Below the pieces are notes generated by a model, which searched no databases, had not been told where the DNA came from, and saw nothing but the letters and a program-made list of their open reading frames with translations. Position numbers and translations under genes: made by a program. From an uncultured Bacteroides sp. (GTDB lineage Bacteria; Bacteroidota; Bacteroidia; Bacteroidales; Bacteroidaceae), in the NCBI RefSeq assembly GCF_937912035.1, contig NZ_CALDPF010000034.1, positions 62,001 through 126,000 on the forward strand: 64,000 nucleotides of DNA, given 5' to 3'. How positions within the stretch are numbered: the first letter of the stretch is position 1; the number at the start of each line of letters is the position of its first letter. Positions 33,165-43,800 of this stretch are shown in pieces.

Positions 33165-34733
33165 TCAGAATTCAGAAGTAAAGTGGAACTTGATGTGTTT
33201 GAAGTCCATCTGTGCCATCTGCAGTACATATCCACTGTCTGCAAGGAACACATCTCTTCCATCACGGTCTTTTGCCATATACTGGTATTTACGTTTCTTG
33301 AATGCCTCAAGCTCTTCCAGATCATCGCTTTCAATCCAGCAAGCCTTATAAAGACTTACAGGCTCCCAACGACATTTGGCATTATATTCATTTTCCAAAC
33401 GATACTGAATCACCTCAAACTGCAACTGACCTACAGTACCGATAATCTTGCGGCCGTTGAACTGGTTGACAAAGAGCTGTGCAACACCTTCGTCCATAAG
33501 CTGGTCGATACCCTTGTTGAGCTGTTTTGTCTTCATCGGATCGGCATTCTCTATATATTTGAACATCTCAGGAGAGAAGCTTGGGAGACCTTTGAAGTGA
33601 AGGTTTTCACCTTCAGTCAGTGTGTCACCAATCTTGAATGTTCCGTTGTCCGGCAAACCGATGATATCTCCTGCCCAAGCCTCATCCACTGTAGTCTTAC
33701 GCTGTGCCATGAACTGTGTAGGCGAAGAGAAACGCATTGTCTTGTTGTGACGTACATGCAGATAAGGGGTGTTACGGGTGAACTTGCCTGAACATACCTT
33801 ACAGAATGCCACACAAGAACGGTGGTTAGGGTCGATATTGGCTGTTATCTTGAAAATAAATCCTGTAAATTTAGGCTCATCCGGATTTACCGTACGTTCT
33901 ACAGCTGTAACAGGACGAGGACTAGGAGCAATCTCTACGAAGCAGTCGAGCAATTCCTGAACACCGAAGTTGTTGAGCGCAGAACCGAAGAACACAGGAG
34001 CTACATCACCTTTAAGATATTCTTCTACATTGAATTCAGGATATACTCCATCAATCAGTTCAAGCTCGCCACGGAGTTTGTCTGCAAGATCATGACCTAT
34101 ATGATTGTCCAGTTCCTCTGTATTGATATCTACCTCTACCTTTTCTGTAACAACCTGCTTTGAAGGCTGGAAAAGGTTCAGTTTCTGTTCATATATATTA
34201 TATACACCGCGGAAACGTGGTCCACTCTCGATAGGCCATGTAAGAGGACGTACCTGAATAACAAGTTCTTCTTCAAGCTCGTCAAGCAAATCGAACGGAT
34301 CCTTGGCTTCGCGGTCCATCTTATTGACAAAGATGATAACCGGAGTGTTACGCATACGGCACACTTCCATCAGTTTTCTTGTCTGGGTTTCCACACCTTT
34401 CGCACCATCGACAACGATGATTACACTATCCACAGCAGTAAGTGTACGGTAAGTATCTTCGGCAAAGTCCTGGTGACCCGGAGTATCAAGGATATTAACC
34501 TTATAGTCGTTATAGTCGAACTCCATCACGGATGTGGTAACGGAAATACCACGCTGCTTTTCGATGTCCATCCAGTCGGATGTAGCTGTTTTCTTGATTT
34601 TGTTTGATTTTACCGCACCGGCAACCTGAATCTGACCTCCGAAAAGCAAGAGTTTTTCTGTCAACGATGTCTTTCCGGCATCAGGATGGGCGATAATGGC
34701 AAACGTACGTCTTCTTTCAATTTCCTGATTCAT
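33165..34733 (-). CDS. prfC: Peptide chain release factor 3
   Basis: Translational GTPase that recycles RF1/RF2 from the ribosome after termination. The GTP-binding motifs are IAHPDAGKTS (G1), DTPGHQDF (G3) and VNKMDREA (G4). RF3-specific regions include GRKIIGTVGQLQFEVIQYRL and the C-terminal VLQMAQ...HIKFHFTSEF. At 522 residues it is full length. It is the last of four closely spaced genes; 16 bp separate it from rfbD. Confidence 0.96.
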   Translation of the reverse strand: MNQEIERRRTFAIIAHPDAGKTSLTEKLLLFGGQIQVAGAVKSNKIKKTATSDWMDIEKQRGISVTTSVMEFDYNDYKVNILDTPGHQDFAEDTYRTLTAVDSVIIVVDGAKGVETQTRKLMEVCRMRNTPVIIFVNKMDREAKDPFDLLDELEEELVIQVRPLTWPIESGPRFRGVYNIYEQKLNLFQPSKQVVTEKVEVDINTEELDNHIGHDLADKLRGELELIDGVYPEFNVEEYLKGDVAPVFFGSALNNFGVQELLDCFVEIAPSPRPVTAVERTVNPDEPKFTGFIFKITANIDPNHRSCVAFCKVCSGKFTRNTPYLHVRHNKTMRFSSPTQFMAQRKTTVDEAWAGDIIGLPDNGTFKIGDTLTEGENLHFKGLPSFSPEMFKYIENADPMKTKQLNKGIDQLMDEGVAQLFVNQFNGRKIIGTVGQLQFEVIQYRLENEYNAKCRWEPVSLYKACWIESDDLEELEAFKKRKYQYMAKDRDGRDVFLADSGYVLQMAQMDFKHIKFHFTSEF

Positions 34734-34749
34734 ATATTATTTTGAGTTT

Positions 34750-35607
34750 TTATTTCATTAATATCTCCATACATTCCTCTAGACTGTCCATCCAGTATGG
34801 TATCTCTATTCCGTAAGTCTCCTTAATCTTGGTTTTATCAAGCACAGAATAATGAGGACGTGTAGCCTTTGTTGGATAATCCTCTGTATGAAGCGGTTTA
34901 ACATTGCATCCATGAATGCCTGCAATAGCATGAATTGCCTTAGTAAAATCATACCATGAGCATACACCTTCGTTGCTGAAATGATATATTCCAGGAACGA
35001 TTCCCTTGTTTATGGCTGCAAATATTGCCACTGCAAGATCACGGGCATATGTAGGAGTTCCTATTTGGTCGAATATAACACCCAGTGTATCTCTTTCCCT
35101 TCCAAGACGCATCATTGTCTTTACGAAATTATTGCCGAAAGAAGAATACAGCCATGCAGTCCTTATAACCATTGTTTCAGGACAATACTTGAATGCTTCC
35201 TGTTCTCCGCCGAGTTTGGTCACACCGTAAACAGAGTTTGGACATGTCTCTTCATCCTCACGGTATGGAATATGTGCAGTTCCGTCGAATACATAATCTG
35301 TAGACACCTGAATTAAATATCCGTTTCTTGCTTTTGCAGCCTTGGCAAGAAAGCCTGGAGCCTGCTGGTTAAGCATCTTACAAAGTTCAACATTATCTTC
35401 TGCCTTATCTACAGCAGTATATGCCGCACAATTGACAATGATATCTATATTGTTTGACATTGCATAATTCATTACAGCCTGCTCATTGCAAATGTCAAGT
35501 TCTGCCACATCTGTAAAAAAGTATCTGTACTGTGGATATGATTCCGACAGGATACGCATTTCATTTCCAAGCTGACCGTTGGCGCCTGTCACGAGTATAT
35601 TTTTCAT
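34750..35607 (-). CDS. rfbD: dTDP-4-dehydrorhamnose reductase
   Basis: Short-chain dehydrogenase fold that makes dTDP-L-rhamnose for surface glycans. The NAD(P)-binding start is VTGANGQLGNEM, followed by NCAAYTAVDKAEDN, the STDYVFDG segment and the catalytic YGVTKLGGE. At 285 residues it has the normal length. No other rhamnose-pathway gene (rfbA, B or C) is nearby. Its start overlaps the DUF4924 stop (ATGA), so its place in a translation-factor operon appears to be stable rather than functional. Confidence 0.95.
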   Translation of the reverse strand: MKNILVTGANGQLGNEMRILSESYPQYRYFFTDVAELDICNEQAVMNYAMSNNIDIIVNCAAYTAVDKAEDNVELCKMLNQQAPGFLAKAAKARNGYLIQVSTDYVFDGTAHIPYREDEETCPNSVYGVTKLGGEQEAFKYCPETMVIRTAWLYSSFGNNFVKTMMRLGRERDTLGVIFDQIGTPTYARDLAVAIFAAINKGIVPGIYHFSNEGVCSWYDFTKAIHAIAGIHGCNVKPLHTEDYPTKATRPHYSVLDKTKIKETYGIEIPYWMDSLEECMEILMK

Positions 35608-36146
35608 AACTCCAATTCTCCTTTCTTATCTTTTATATAATAATCGGCAAGAATAGCCAGAAGGTCGCTTATCACTTTAATGGCTTTCTGTGTTTCCTCG
35701 CTTATTTCCTTTTTCTGAAGTTTCAGCATAAGTACGCCATACATGGCATCAAAACATGTTTCCAGCTCCGGAACATCCTTATCCGCACCTTTTGCCCTAA
35801 GTTCTACAATAAAAGGAAGGGCCTTATAATATGCTGCACTATAATATGGATATTTAGGAGAACGGAGCAATTGCAAATGCAAGTCTGTAAGCCAGACGAT
35901 TATATTCTTATTTATCTGGACATGACCTTTCTCCATAACACCCTCGTCGTGCATCATGTTTGCAAGGTCCTTATACCATTGGAACAGTGTCGCTTTCTGT
36001 TCATCCGTAACAGGATAAGGATCTACGATATCTTTCTTTATCCTGTCCATGTCAAAATGATAAGCACGAAGCAAATCTTCTATCTGCCACATATAAAGCA
36101 GATATTCAGCTATATTCTGCTGTTTTAACTGTTGAGATATATACAT
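35604..36146 (-). CDS. DUF4924 family protein
   Basis: 180 residues, soluble, mostly helical, with a charged C-terminus (DKKGELEL). The start MYISQQLKQQNIAEYLLYMWQIEDLLRA is characteristic of DUF4924, a Bacteroidales family with no known function. It sits between the LysE gene (1 bp) and rfbD (4-bp overlap), so it is co-translated. No catalytic motif or membrane segment is visible. Confidence 0.85.
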   Translation of the reverse strand: MYISQQLKQQNIAEYLLYMWQIEDLLRAYHFDMDRIKKDIVDPYPVTDEQKATLFQWYKDLANMMHDEGVMEKGHVQINKNIIVWLTDLHLQLLRSPKYPYYSAAYYKALPFIVELRAKGADKDVPELETCFDAMYGVLMLKLQKKEISEETQKAIKVISDLLAILADYYIKDKKGELEL

Positions 36147-36147
36147 A

Positions 36148-36807
36148 TCAATATATTGAATTTCCTAATAATGCAAGTCCTAAACCAATGATTGATGCTA
36201 CTATCACTATAATGCCTATGACACGGTTAAGCACCCAAATTCCACGGACATTAAAATGATTACGGACCTTATTGACAAAATATGTAATACTGAACCACCA
36301 TGTCAGAGCACCCAACACAATAGCAAGATATCCAACCAGTTGAAAACCTACAGGACTTCCCGGCATGACAAAAGAAAAACGGGCGAAAAGACCCACGAAA
36401 AGAAAGATAATCAGAGGATTGGACAGAGTTACAAAAAATGCTGTAATGAAATTGTGAAGATATGAACCGCGTTTGCCGGATACCGGACGCAAGGCTTTGA
36501 CCGGATTGCTACGGAATGTATATATACCGAAAGCCAGAAGCATTATGCTACCTACAATCTGCAGAAAAGTCTGATGCTTTATGATAAGCTCATCCATAAA
36601 ACTCATGCCATAACCGGTTATCAATGAATAGCCTATATCACTCAAGGCAGCTCCAAGCCCAGTTACAAAACCGAACCAACGTCCTTTATTCAGTGTACGC
36701 TGAATACAAAGCACGCCAACGGGTCCGAGTGGTGCCGAAACCACTACCCCAATTACAAAACCCTTAACCAATAAATCCAGTATAGTAACTTGCTCTAACC
36801 AATTCAT
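36148..36807 (-). CDS. LysE-family amino-acid exporter
   Basis: 219 residues with six hydrophobic segments and the LysE/RhtB start GFVIGVVVSAPLGPVGVLCIQRTLNKGR, whose SxPLGPVG motif is typical. The middle includes NPLIIFLFVGLFAR. It probably exports amino acids or related small molecules. It is the first gene of the four-gene unit with DUF4924, rfbD and prfC. Upstream on the minus strand TACTTTCG is a one-mismatch -7 box, so the promoter call is weak. Confidence 0.88.
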   Translation of the reverse strand: MNWLEQVTILDLLVKGFVIGVVVSAPLGPVGVLCIQRTLNKGRWFGFVTGLGAALSDIGYSLITGYGMSFMDELIIKHQTFLQIVGSIMLLAFGIYTFRSNPVKALRPVSGKRGSYLHNFITAFFVTLSNPLIIFLFVGLFARFSFVMPGSPVGFQLVGYLAIVLGALTWWFSITYFVNKVRNHFNVRGIWVLNRVIGIIVIVASIIGLGLALLGNSIY

Positions 36808-36883
36808 AATGCAAAGATGATACTTTTTTGCGAAAGTACCTATAATTCATGTAGATTTTCTTTCGTAAAAACGGGCTTTTATG

Positions 36884-36891
36884 TACCTTTG
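36884..36891 (+). promoter_or_regulatory. purL: -7 promoter box of purL
   Basis: TACCTTTG with TTTC 19 bp upstream. It leaves a leader of about 105 nt that is AT-rich and shows no purine riboswitch core that I can recognise. Confidence 0.6.
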
Positions 36892-37006
36892 CAACATAAT
36901 TATATAATTACTTTATAAGTTTTTCAGTTGTTTAAAACACTAAAGAAGTCTGTAAACTGGTACTTCAGAACTTAGAAACTTAAAAACTCAAAACAATATA
37001 AATGTT

Positions 37007-40000
37007 ATGATTCTATTTTTCAGAACACCCGGTAAAAGCGTGATTGCAACTGCATGCAGTCAGGAATTGAATGCTGAAGACATCAAAAAGTTATGCTGGC
37101 TTTACAGTGATGCCACTGTTGAGACAGAAGATAACCTGAAAGGATGTTTCATCGGTCCCCGTCGAGAAATGATTACTCCATGGAGTACAAATGCCGTAGA
37201 AATCACTCAAAACATGGGTATAAGCGGAATACGCCGTATAGAGGAATATTTCCCTGTAAAAGATGAAAACGCTGAATACGACCCTATGCTTCAGCGCATG
37301 TACAAAGGCTTGAATCAGGAAATATTTGATGTAAATATCAAACCGCAGCCTATCATTTACATAGAAAACCTGGAAGAATATAACGAGCAGGAAGGTCTGG
37401 CACTGTCACGTGAAGAAATGGACTATCTGCTTAAAGTGGAAAAAGACCTTGGACGTAAACTTACCGACTCTGAGGTGTTCGGTTTCGCTCAGATAAACTC
37501 TGAACACTGCCGTCACAAAATATTCGGTGGAACTTTCATCATCGACGGACAGGAAATGGAATCATCACTCTTCCAGATGATCAAGAAAACAACAAACGAA
37601 AATCCTAACAAGATTATTTCAGCATATAAGGACAATGTAGCATTCGCCGAAGGTCCTGTCGTGGAACAGTTTGCTCCGAAAGATCACTCTACTTCTGATT
37701 ATTTCGTAATCAAAGATATCAAGACTGTTATCTCACTGAAAGCTGAGACTCATAACTTCCCTACTACTGTAGAACCGTTCAACGGTGCATCAACTGGTAC
37801 AGGTGGTGAAATCCGCGACCGTATGGGTGGTGGTAAAGGTTCATGGCCTATCGCAGGTACAGCCGTTTACATGACTTCTTATCCTCGTTCGGAAGAAGGA
37901 CGCGAATGGGAAAACATTCTTCCTGTACGCCAATGGTTGTATCAGACCCCGGAACAGATTCTTATCAAGGCTTCAAACGGTGCTTCTGACTTCGGTAACA
38001 AGTTCGGTCAGCCGCTTATCTGTGGTTCTGTTCTTACATTCGAACATCAGGAAAACAATGAAAAGTATGCTTACGACAAGGTTATCATGCTTGCCGGTGG
38101 TGTAGGTTACGGTACTCAGCGTGACTGCTTGAAGGGTAGTCCTGAAGCTGGCAACGAAGTTGTGGTTCTTGGTGGTGACAACTATCGTATCGGTCTTGGT
38201 GGTGGTTCTGTATCTTCTGTTGAGACAGGACGTTATTCTTCAGGTATCGAGCTTAACGCCGTACAGCGTGCAAACGCAGAAATGCAGAAACGTGCTTACA
38301 ACGTGGTTCGTTCACTTTGCGAAGAAGATGAAAACCCTATCGTTTCTATCCACGACCACGGTTCGGCAGGTCACGTAAACTGTCTGTCTGAGCTTGTAGA
38401 AGATTGCGGTGGTCTTATCCACATGGACAAGCTTCCTATCGGTGACGAGACTCTTTCTGCTAAGGAAATCATCGCAAACGAATCTCAGGAACGTATGGGA
38501 TTGCTTATCGATGAAAAGGCTATTGACCACGTAAGAAAGATTGCAGAACGCGAACGTGCTCCTATGTACGTTGTAGGTGAAACTACAGGCGACCACCGTT
38601 TCGCATTCGAACAGGCTGACGGCGTTCGTCCATTCGACCTGGCTGTAGACCAGATGTTCGGTTCTTCTCCTAAGACATATATGGTTGACAAGACCGTAGA
38701 ACGTAAATATGAAAATGTATCATACGATGCAGCAAAACTGAACGAATACGTAAGAACTGTTCTTCAGCTTGAAGCTGTAGCTTGTAAGGACTGGTTGACT
38801 AACAAGGTTGACCGTTCGGTAACAGGTAAGATTGCACGTCAGCAGTGTCAAGGTGAACTTCAGTTGCCATTGAGTGACTGTGGTGTGGTAGCTCTCGACT
38901 ATCGTGGAAATGCCGGTATCGCAACAGCTATCGGTCACGCTCCTCAGGCTGCACTTGCAGATCCTGCTGCAGGTTCTGTTCTTGCTGTTTCTGAAGCTCT
39001 GACAAACCTTGTTTGGGCTCCTTTGGCAGACGGTATGGACAGCATTTCTCTTTCTGCCAACTGGATGTGGCCTTGCCGCTCACAGGAAGGTGAAGATGCA
39101 AGACTTTATACAGCTGTGAAGGCTTTGTCTGACTTCTGCTGCTCACTTCAGATAAACGTTCCTACAGGTAAGGACTCATTGTCAATGACTCAGAAATATC
39201 CTAACGGAGAAAAGATTATCAGCCCGGGAACAGTAATCGTTTCTGCAGGCGGTGAAGTAAGCGACGTGAAGAAAGTCGTTTCTCCTGTTATGGTTAATAA
39301 GGAAAAATCTACATTCTATCATATAGACTTCAGTTTCGACGAGTTGCGTCTTGGAGGTTCTGCTTTTGCTCAAAGCCTCAACAAGGTAGGTAGCGATGTT
39401 CCTACAGTACAGAACCCAGAATACTTCCGCGATGCATTCCTCGCAGTTCAGGAACTTATCAACAAGGGTCTGATTCTTGCAGGTCACGATATTTCTGCCG
39501 GTGGTCTTATCACTACATTACTTGAAATGTGTTTCGCTAACACAGAAGGTGGTATGGAAATCGAACTTGACAAGATCAAATGTGATGACATTGTCAAGAT
39601 TCTGTTTGCAGAAAATCCGGGTATCGTTATACAGGTGGCAGATAAGGACAAGGCTGAAGTCAAGAAGATTCTTGAAGATGCAGGCGTTGGTTTCGTGAAA
39701 CTTGGTAAGCCTTCGGAAGAACGTCATATCCTCGTTTCTAAGAACGGTGCTACTTACCAGTTCGGCATCGACTATCTGCGCGACGTATGGTATTCTACTT
39801 CATACCTGATGGACCGTCATCAGAGCATGAACGGATGTGCTAAGAAGCGTTTCGAAAACTACAAGCAGCAGCCAATTGAATTCGCATTCACTCCTTCGTT
39901 CACAGGTAAACTTTCTCAGTTCGGACTTGATCCTGACCGTCGTACTCCAAGCGGTATCAAGGCTGCTATCATCCGCGAGAAAGGTACTAACGGTGAACGT

Positions 40001-40711
40001 GAAATGGCATACATGCTTTACCTTGCAGGATTCGATGTTAAGGACGTTACAATGACTGACCTCGTAAGTGGTCGCGAAACACTGGAAGATATCAACATGA
40101 TTGTATTCTGCGGTGGTTTCTCTAACTCTGACGTTCTTGGTTCTGCCAAGGGATGGGCCGGAAGCTTCCTGTTCAATCCTAAAGCTAAAGCAGCTCTTGA
40201 CAACTTCTACGCACGCCAGGATACATTGTCACTCGGTGTATGTAACGGTTGCCAGCTGATGATGGAACTCGGACTTATCACTCCAGAAGACAAGAAGAAA
40301 GGCAAGATGCTTCATAACGACTCACACAAGTTTGAATCTAACTTCCTTGGCGTGACAGTTCCTATGAACCGTAGCGTAATGTTCGGATCATTGAGCGGTT
40401 CTAAGCTCGGTATCTGGGTAGCTCACGGAGAAGGTAAGTTCTCATTGCCTTATCCTGAAGACCACTATAACGTAGTTCTGAAGTATTCATACGATGAATA
40501 TCCTGGTAATCCTAACGGTTCAGACTACAGCGTAGCAGGTATCGCTTCACAGGACGGACGTCATCTTGCAATGATGCCACACCTGGAAAGAGCTTGCTTC
40601 CCATGGGAAAATGCTTATTATCCGGCAGAACGTCTTGGTGAAGACCAGATTACTCCATGGATGGAAGCATTCGTAAATGCTCGCAAATGGGTTGAAGCAA
40701 ACAAGAAATAA
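37007..40711 (+). CDS. purL: Phosphoribosylformylglycinamidine synthase, single-chain
   Basis: 1234-residue large PurL that makes FGAM from FGAR, glutamine and ATP in purine synthesis. It has the N-terminal region, two AIR-synthase-like halves (FGFAQINSEHCRHKIFGG near 160, LKAETHNFPTTVEPFNGASTGTGGEIRDR near 245) and a C-terminal glutaminase domain with nucleophile Cys in GVCNGCQLMMELG and His-Glu in WVAHGEGKF and LERACFPWE. Codons such as GGT, GCT, CGT and TCT are much more frequent than in neighbouring genes, a sign of high expression. It is monocistronic with a strong terminator. Confidence 0.97.
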   Translation: MILFFRTPGKSVIATACSQELNAEDIKKLCWLYSDATVETEDNLKGCFIGPRREMITPWSTNAVEITQNMGISGIRRIEEYFPVKDENAEYDPMLQRMYKGLNQEIFDVNIKPQPIIYIENLEEYNEQEGLALSREEMDYLLKVEKDLGRKLTDSEVFGFAQINSEHCRHKIFGGTFIIDGQEMESSLFQMIKKTTNENPNKIISAYKDNVAFAEGPVVEQFAPKDHSTSDYFVIKDIKTVISLKAETHNFPTTVEPFNGASTGTGGEIRDRMGGGKGSWPIAGTAVYMTSYPRSEEGREWENILPVRQWLYQTPEQILIKASNGASDFGNKFGQPLICGSVLTFEHQENNEKYAYDKVIMLAGGVGYGTQRDCLKGSPEAGNEVVVLGGDNYRIGLGGGSVSSVETGRYSSGIELNAVQRANAEMQKRAYNVVRSLCEEDENPIVSIHDHGSAGHVNCLSELVEDCGGLIHMDKLPIGDETLSAKEIIANESQERMGLLIDEKAIDHVRKIAERERAPMYVVGETTGDHRFAFEQADGVRPFDLAVDQMFGSSPKTYMVDKTVERKYENVSYDAAKLNEYVRTVLQLEAVACKDWLTNKVDRSVTGKIARQQCQGELQLPLSDCGVVALDYRGNAGIATAIGHAPQAALADPAAGSVLAVSEALTNLVWAPLADGMDSISLSANWMWPCRSQEGEDARLYTAVKALSDFCCSLQINVPTGKDSLSMTQKYPNGEKIISPGTVIVSAGGEVSDVKKVVSPVMVNKEKSTFYHIDFSFDELRLGGSAFAQSLNKVGSDVPTVQNPEYFRDAFLAVQELINKGLILAGHDISAGGLITTLLEMCFANTEGGMEIELDKIKCDDIVKILFAENPGIVIQVADKDKAEVKKILEDAGVGFVKLGKPSEERHILVSKNGATYQFGIDYLRDVWYSTSYLMDRHQSMNGCAKKRFENYKQQPIEFAFTPSFTGKLSQFGLDPDRRTPSGIKAAIIREKGTNGEREMAYMLYLAGFDVKDVTMTDLVSGRETLEDINMIVFCGGFSNSDVLGSAKGWAGSFLFNPKAKAALDNFYARQDTLSLGVCNGCQLMMELGLITPEDKKKGKMLHNDSHKFESNFLGVTVPMNRSVMFGSLSGSKLGIWVAHGEGKFSLPYPEDHYNVVLKYSYDEYPGNPNGSDYSVAGIASQDGRHLAMMPHLERACFPWENAYYPAERLGEDQITPWMEAFVNARKWVEANKK

Positions 40712-40739
40712 TATATAACATTTTGTTATTAATAATATC

Positions 40740-40779
40740 AAAAAGGTTTTCCCAAGTAAAATCGGGAAAACCTTTTTTT
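40740..40779 (+). terminator. purL terminator
   Basis: AAAAAGGTTTTCCC is mirrored by GGGAAAACCTTTTT and followed by more T, 28 bp after the purL stop. Confidence 0.9.
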
Positions 40780-40840
40780 CGTTTTATTTTGTTTTCCAAT
40801 CATTTTTAGCGACATTTGCAATGTATAACTTCATAATGCC

Positions 40841-43800
40841 ATGTTTTATAGAATTGTCCTTACATTTATCATATTATTCTCATGTATATTAAATTCATAC
40901 ACTCAAATATACAAATATATTGATATGAAAGACGGCCTCAGCAGCCGACGTGTCCTATCAATATGTCAAGGTAATCAGGGATATATGTGGATTCTGACAC
41001 ACAAAGGTGTGGACAGATTCGACGGAAAGAATTTCAAGCATTATCAGCTCAATAGGGATAAAAGCATAGTAAATTTCTATCCTAATCTGAACATCTTATC
41101 AACAGATGGAAAAAATTCCCTTTGGGAAACTGGTAAAGACGGATATGTATTCAAGTATGACGAAATGAAAGATTCATTCAGTATGGTCTTCGATATGAAG
41201 AAGGCTTATCCGCAATACACCGACTTGCCAGTATCAGCAGTCTGTCTTGCCAACAATGAAATACTAATGACATGCAATAATGACATTATAATATATAATA
41301 CAGAGAAAGACAGTTCTACATGCATAAAAAGCGTAATAGATGAAGACATCTCATATATAACAGAAGGCAAGAATAATGGAGAATATTTTCTAGCATCTAA
41401 AAAACATATATATAAAATAAGTATAAAAACTGATAATTCACATTCTGTAAAAAATGTAATACTTAATGAATTTGGACTGACAGACTACATATACTATCAC
41501 AAAGATACAGAATATCTTATTATTAATACTCTGACAGACGGACTATATGTATACGACACAATAAAAGCTGAGCTTTACAGTGTAGGTAAACTCCTGACAG
41601 ACGTAAGCATAAACACTATTAAACCGTATGGAGGATCAGGATGCGAAGTTCTTATAGCAACAGATGGAGACGGCGTTTACAGACTGAACCTAAAGGATAG
41701 AACATTCGGAAAGTTCCTGACGGAGGACTACTCGAGACTTAACAGAATGAACGGAAGTATAGTAAAAGACTTGTGCATTGACCATGACGGAAGAATATGG
41801 AATGTTATCTACCCTACAGGTATTACTGTATACACAGAGAAATATCAACCTTACGAATGGATAAGACATTCAAAGGACAATAACAATTCACTGGTAGACA
41901 ACAGAATAAACGCTATCATGACTGATTCGGAAGGTGATATATGGTTTGCCACAAGCAACGGTATCAGTTGCTATGACCGCTCAACAAAAAAATGGACAAA
42001 CTACCTGTCAGCTTTCACCAAAAACCCGGAAAATGACAATCATATATTTACTTCACTGTGCGAATATAAAACTGGAGAAATTCTGGCAGGAGGATATATG
42101 TCTGGTATATACCGTATAAACAAAAAAAAGCAAAAAGCCGAATATGCCATACGGCTTACAGTGGGTGACGAAGAGACCCCAGACAAATATGTAAGAAGTA
42201 TAGTCAGAGACTCAGACAATATTTTGTGGGGAGGTGGTTTCCATAGTCTGAGGGCTTATAATGAAAAAGAAAGACACACAAGTATTTATCCTTCTGTATA
42301 TCCTATCACATGTATCAGAGAGAGAGACAGGTTGTCGATGTGGATAGGGACAATAAACGGACTGTATATATTCAGAAAAAAAGATGAGAAACTGGAAAGA
42401 TTCAAAACAGAACATGAAGTTGGATGTATAAATGCTATATGTATAACCGGGAATGGACAACATACATTCGTTGGTACATACGGAAACGGACTGTTGATGA
42501 TAGATAACGTAACAGGAGAAGTAACACATTACACTACGGCAAACTGCAGTCTTATAACCAACAATATCTACAGCATTGTTGAGAACAAGTATGGTGATAT
42601 AATACTTGGAACGGAAAATGGTATATCATTATTCAAGATTAAGGATAGCGTATTCACAAACTGGACTGGCGAACAAGGGCTCGCAGCATATAACTTCAAT
42701 CAGGGAGCAGCTGTAAATACAAAGCAAGGAGAGATTATTCTTGGCAGCAACGAAGGAGCTATAGTATTGGCGGACAGTATGCGGCTGCCAGAAAGATTTT
42801 CGTCTCATACAGTGCTAGACAATTTGAGCATCATGTACAGACCTGTATACCCAGGAGAAAAGGATTCACCACTGAAAAAGCATATAAATGAGACTTCTCT
42901 GTTGGAACTGGATTACGACCAGAACACTTTCTCAATAAACGTATCATCGGTGAACTATGACAATCCTTCTAACATATACTACACGTGGAAACTGGAAGGC
43001 TTCTTCGACGAGTGGAGCACACCAAGTGAAGCTGGAATGATAAGATATACGAATATATCACCTGGTGAGTACAAGCTTAGAATACGCGCCATTTTGTTGG
43101 ACAACAACCAGTTGCTAGAGGAAAGGACCATTGGAATAGTAATAAACAGTCCGCTGTGGCTCACTCCATGGGCTATTATACTTTATATTATATTTGTGTT
43201 CGGAGCTGCCTTCTCTCTTTACAGATACAAGATGATAAAAAAAGACAGGCGTATATCACAAGAGAAGATAAACTTCTTCATACATACAGCTCACGACATA
43301 CGTACACCTCTTACACTTATCAAGGCTCCTTTGGGAGAGATTCTTAAAAACGAGAAACTTTCTGAAGAGGGAACCATGAATATAAACCTAGCGCTGCAGA
43401 ACACGGATAATCTGTCCGAATTGGCCAACAAACTGATGAATTTCCAAAAAGAAGAACTGTACACTCAGCAGGCTAACGTAAGGAAATACGAGTTGAACTC
43501 TTATCTGAAAGAATATCTGGGGCAGTTCAGAAACTATGCACAACAAGAGGGAGTGACACTAGTATATAAGAGTGACTTCGAGAGTCTTGAAGTATGGATA
43601 GACCGTAATAAAATGGACTCAATATTGAGAAACCTTATCTCAAACGCTCTGAAATATACTCCAAGAGGTGGAACAGTAAGCGTGAATACATCGCAAAACA
43701 GGAGAAACTGGAATATTGAAATATCAGACACAGGTATAGGCATTCCCAAAAAGGATCAGAAAAAGCTGTTCAGATATATGTTCCGAGGTCAGAATGCAAC

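Noticed and set aside
36892..37006. Purine riboswitch in the purL leader
   Set aside because: No recognisable aptamer core or paired loops; only AT-rich sequence with AACTTA-like repeats.
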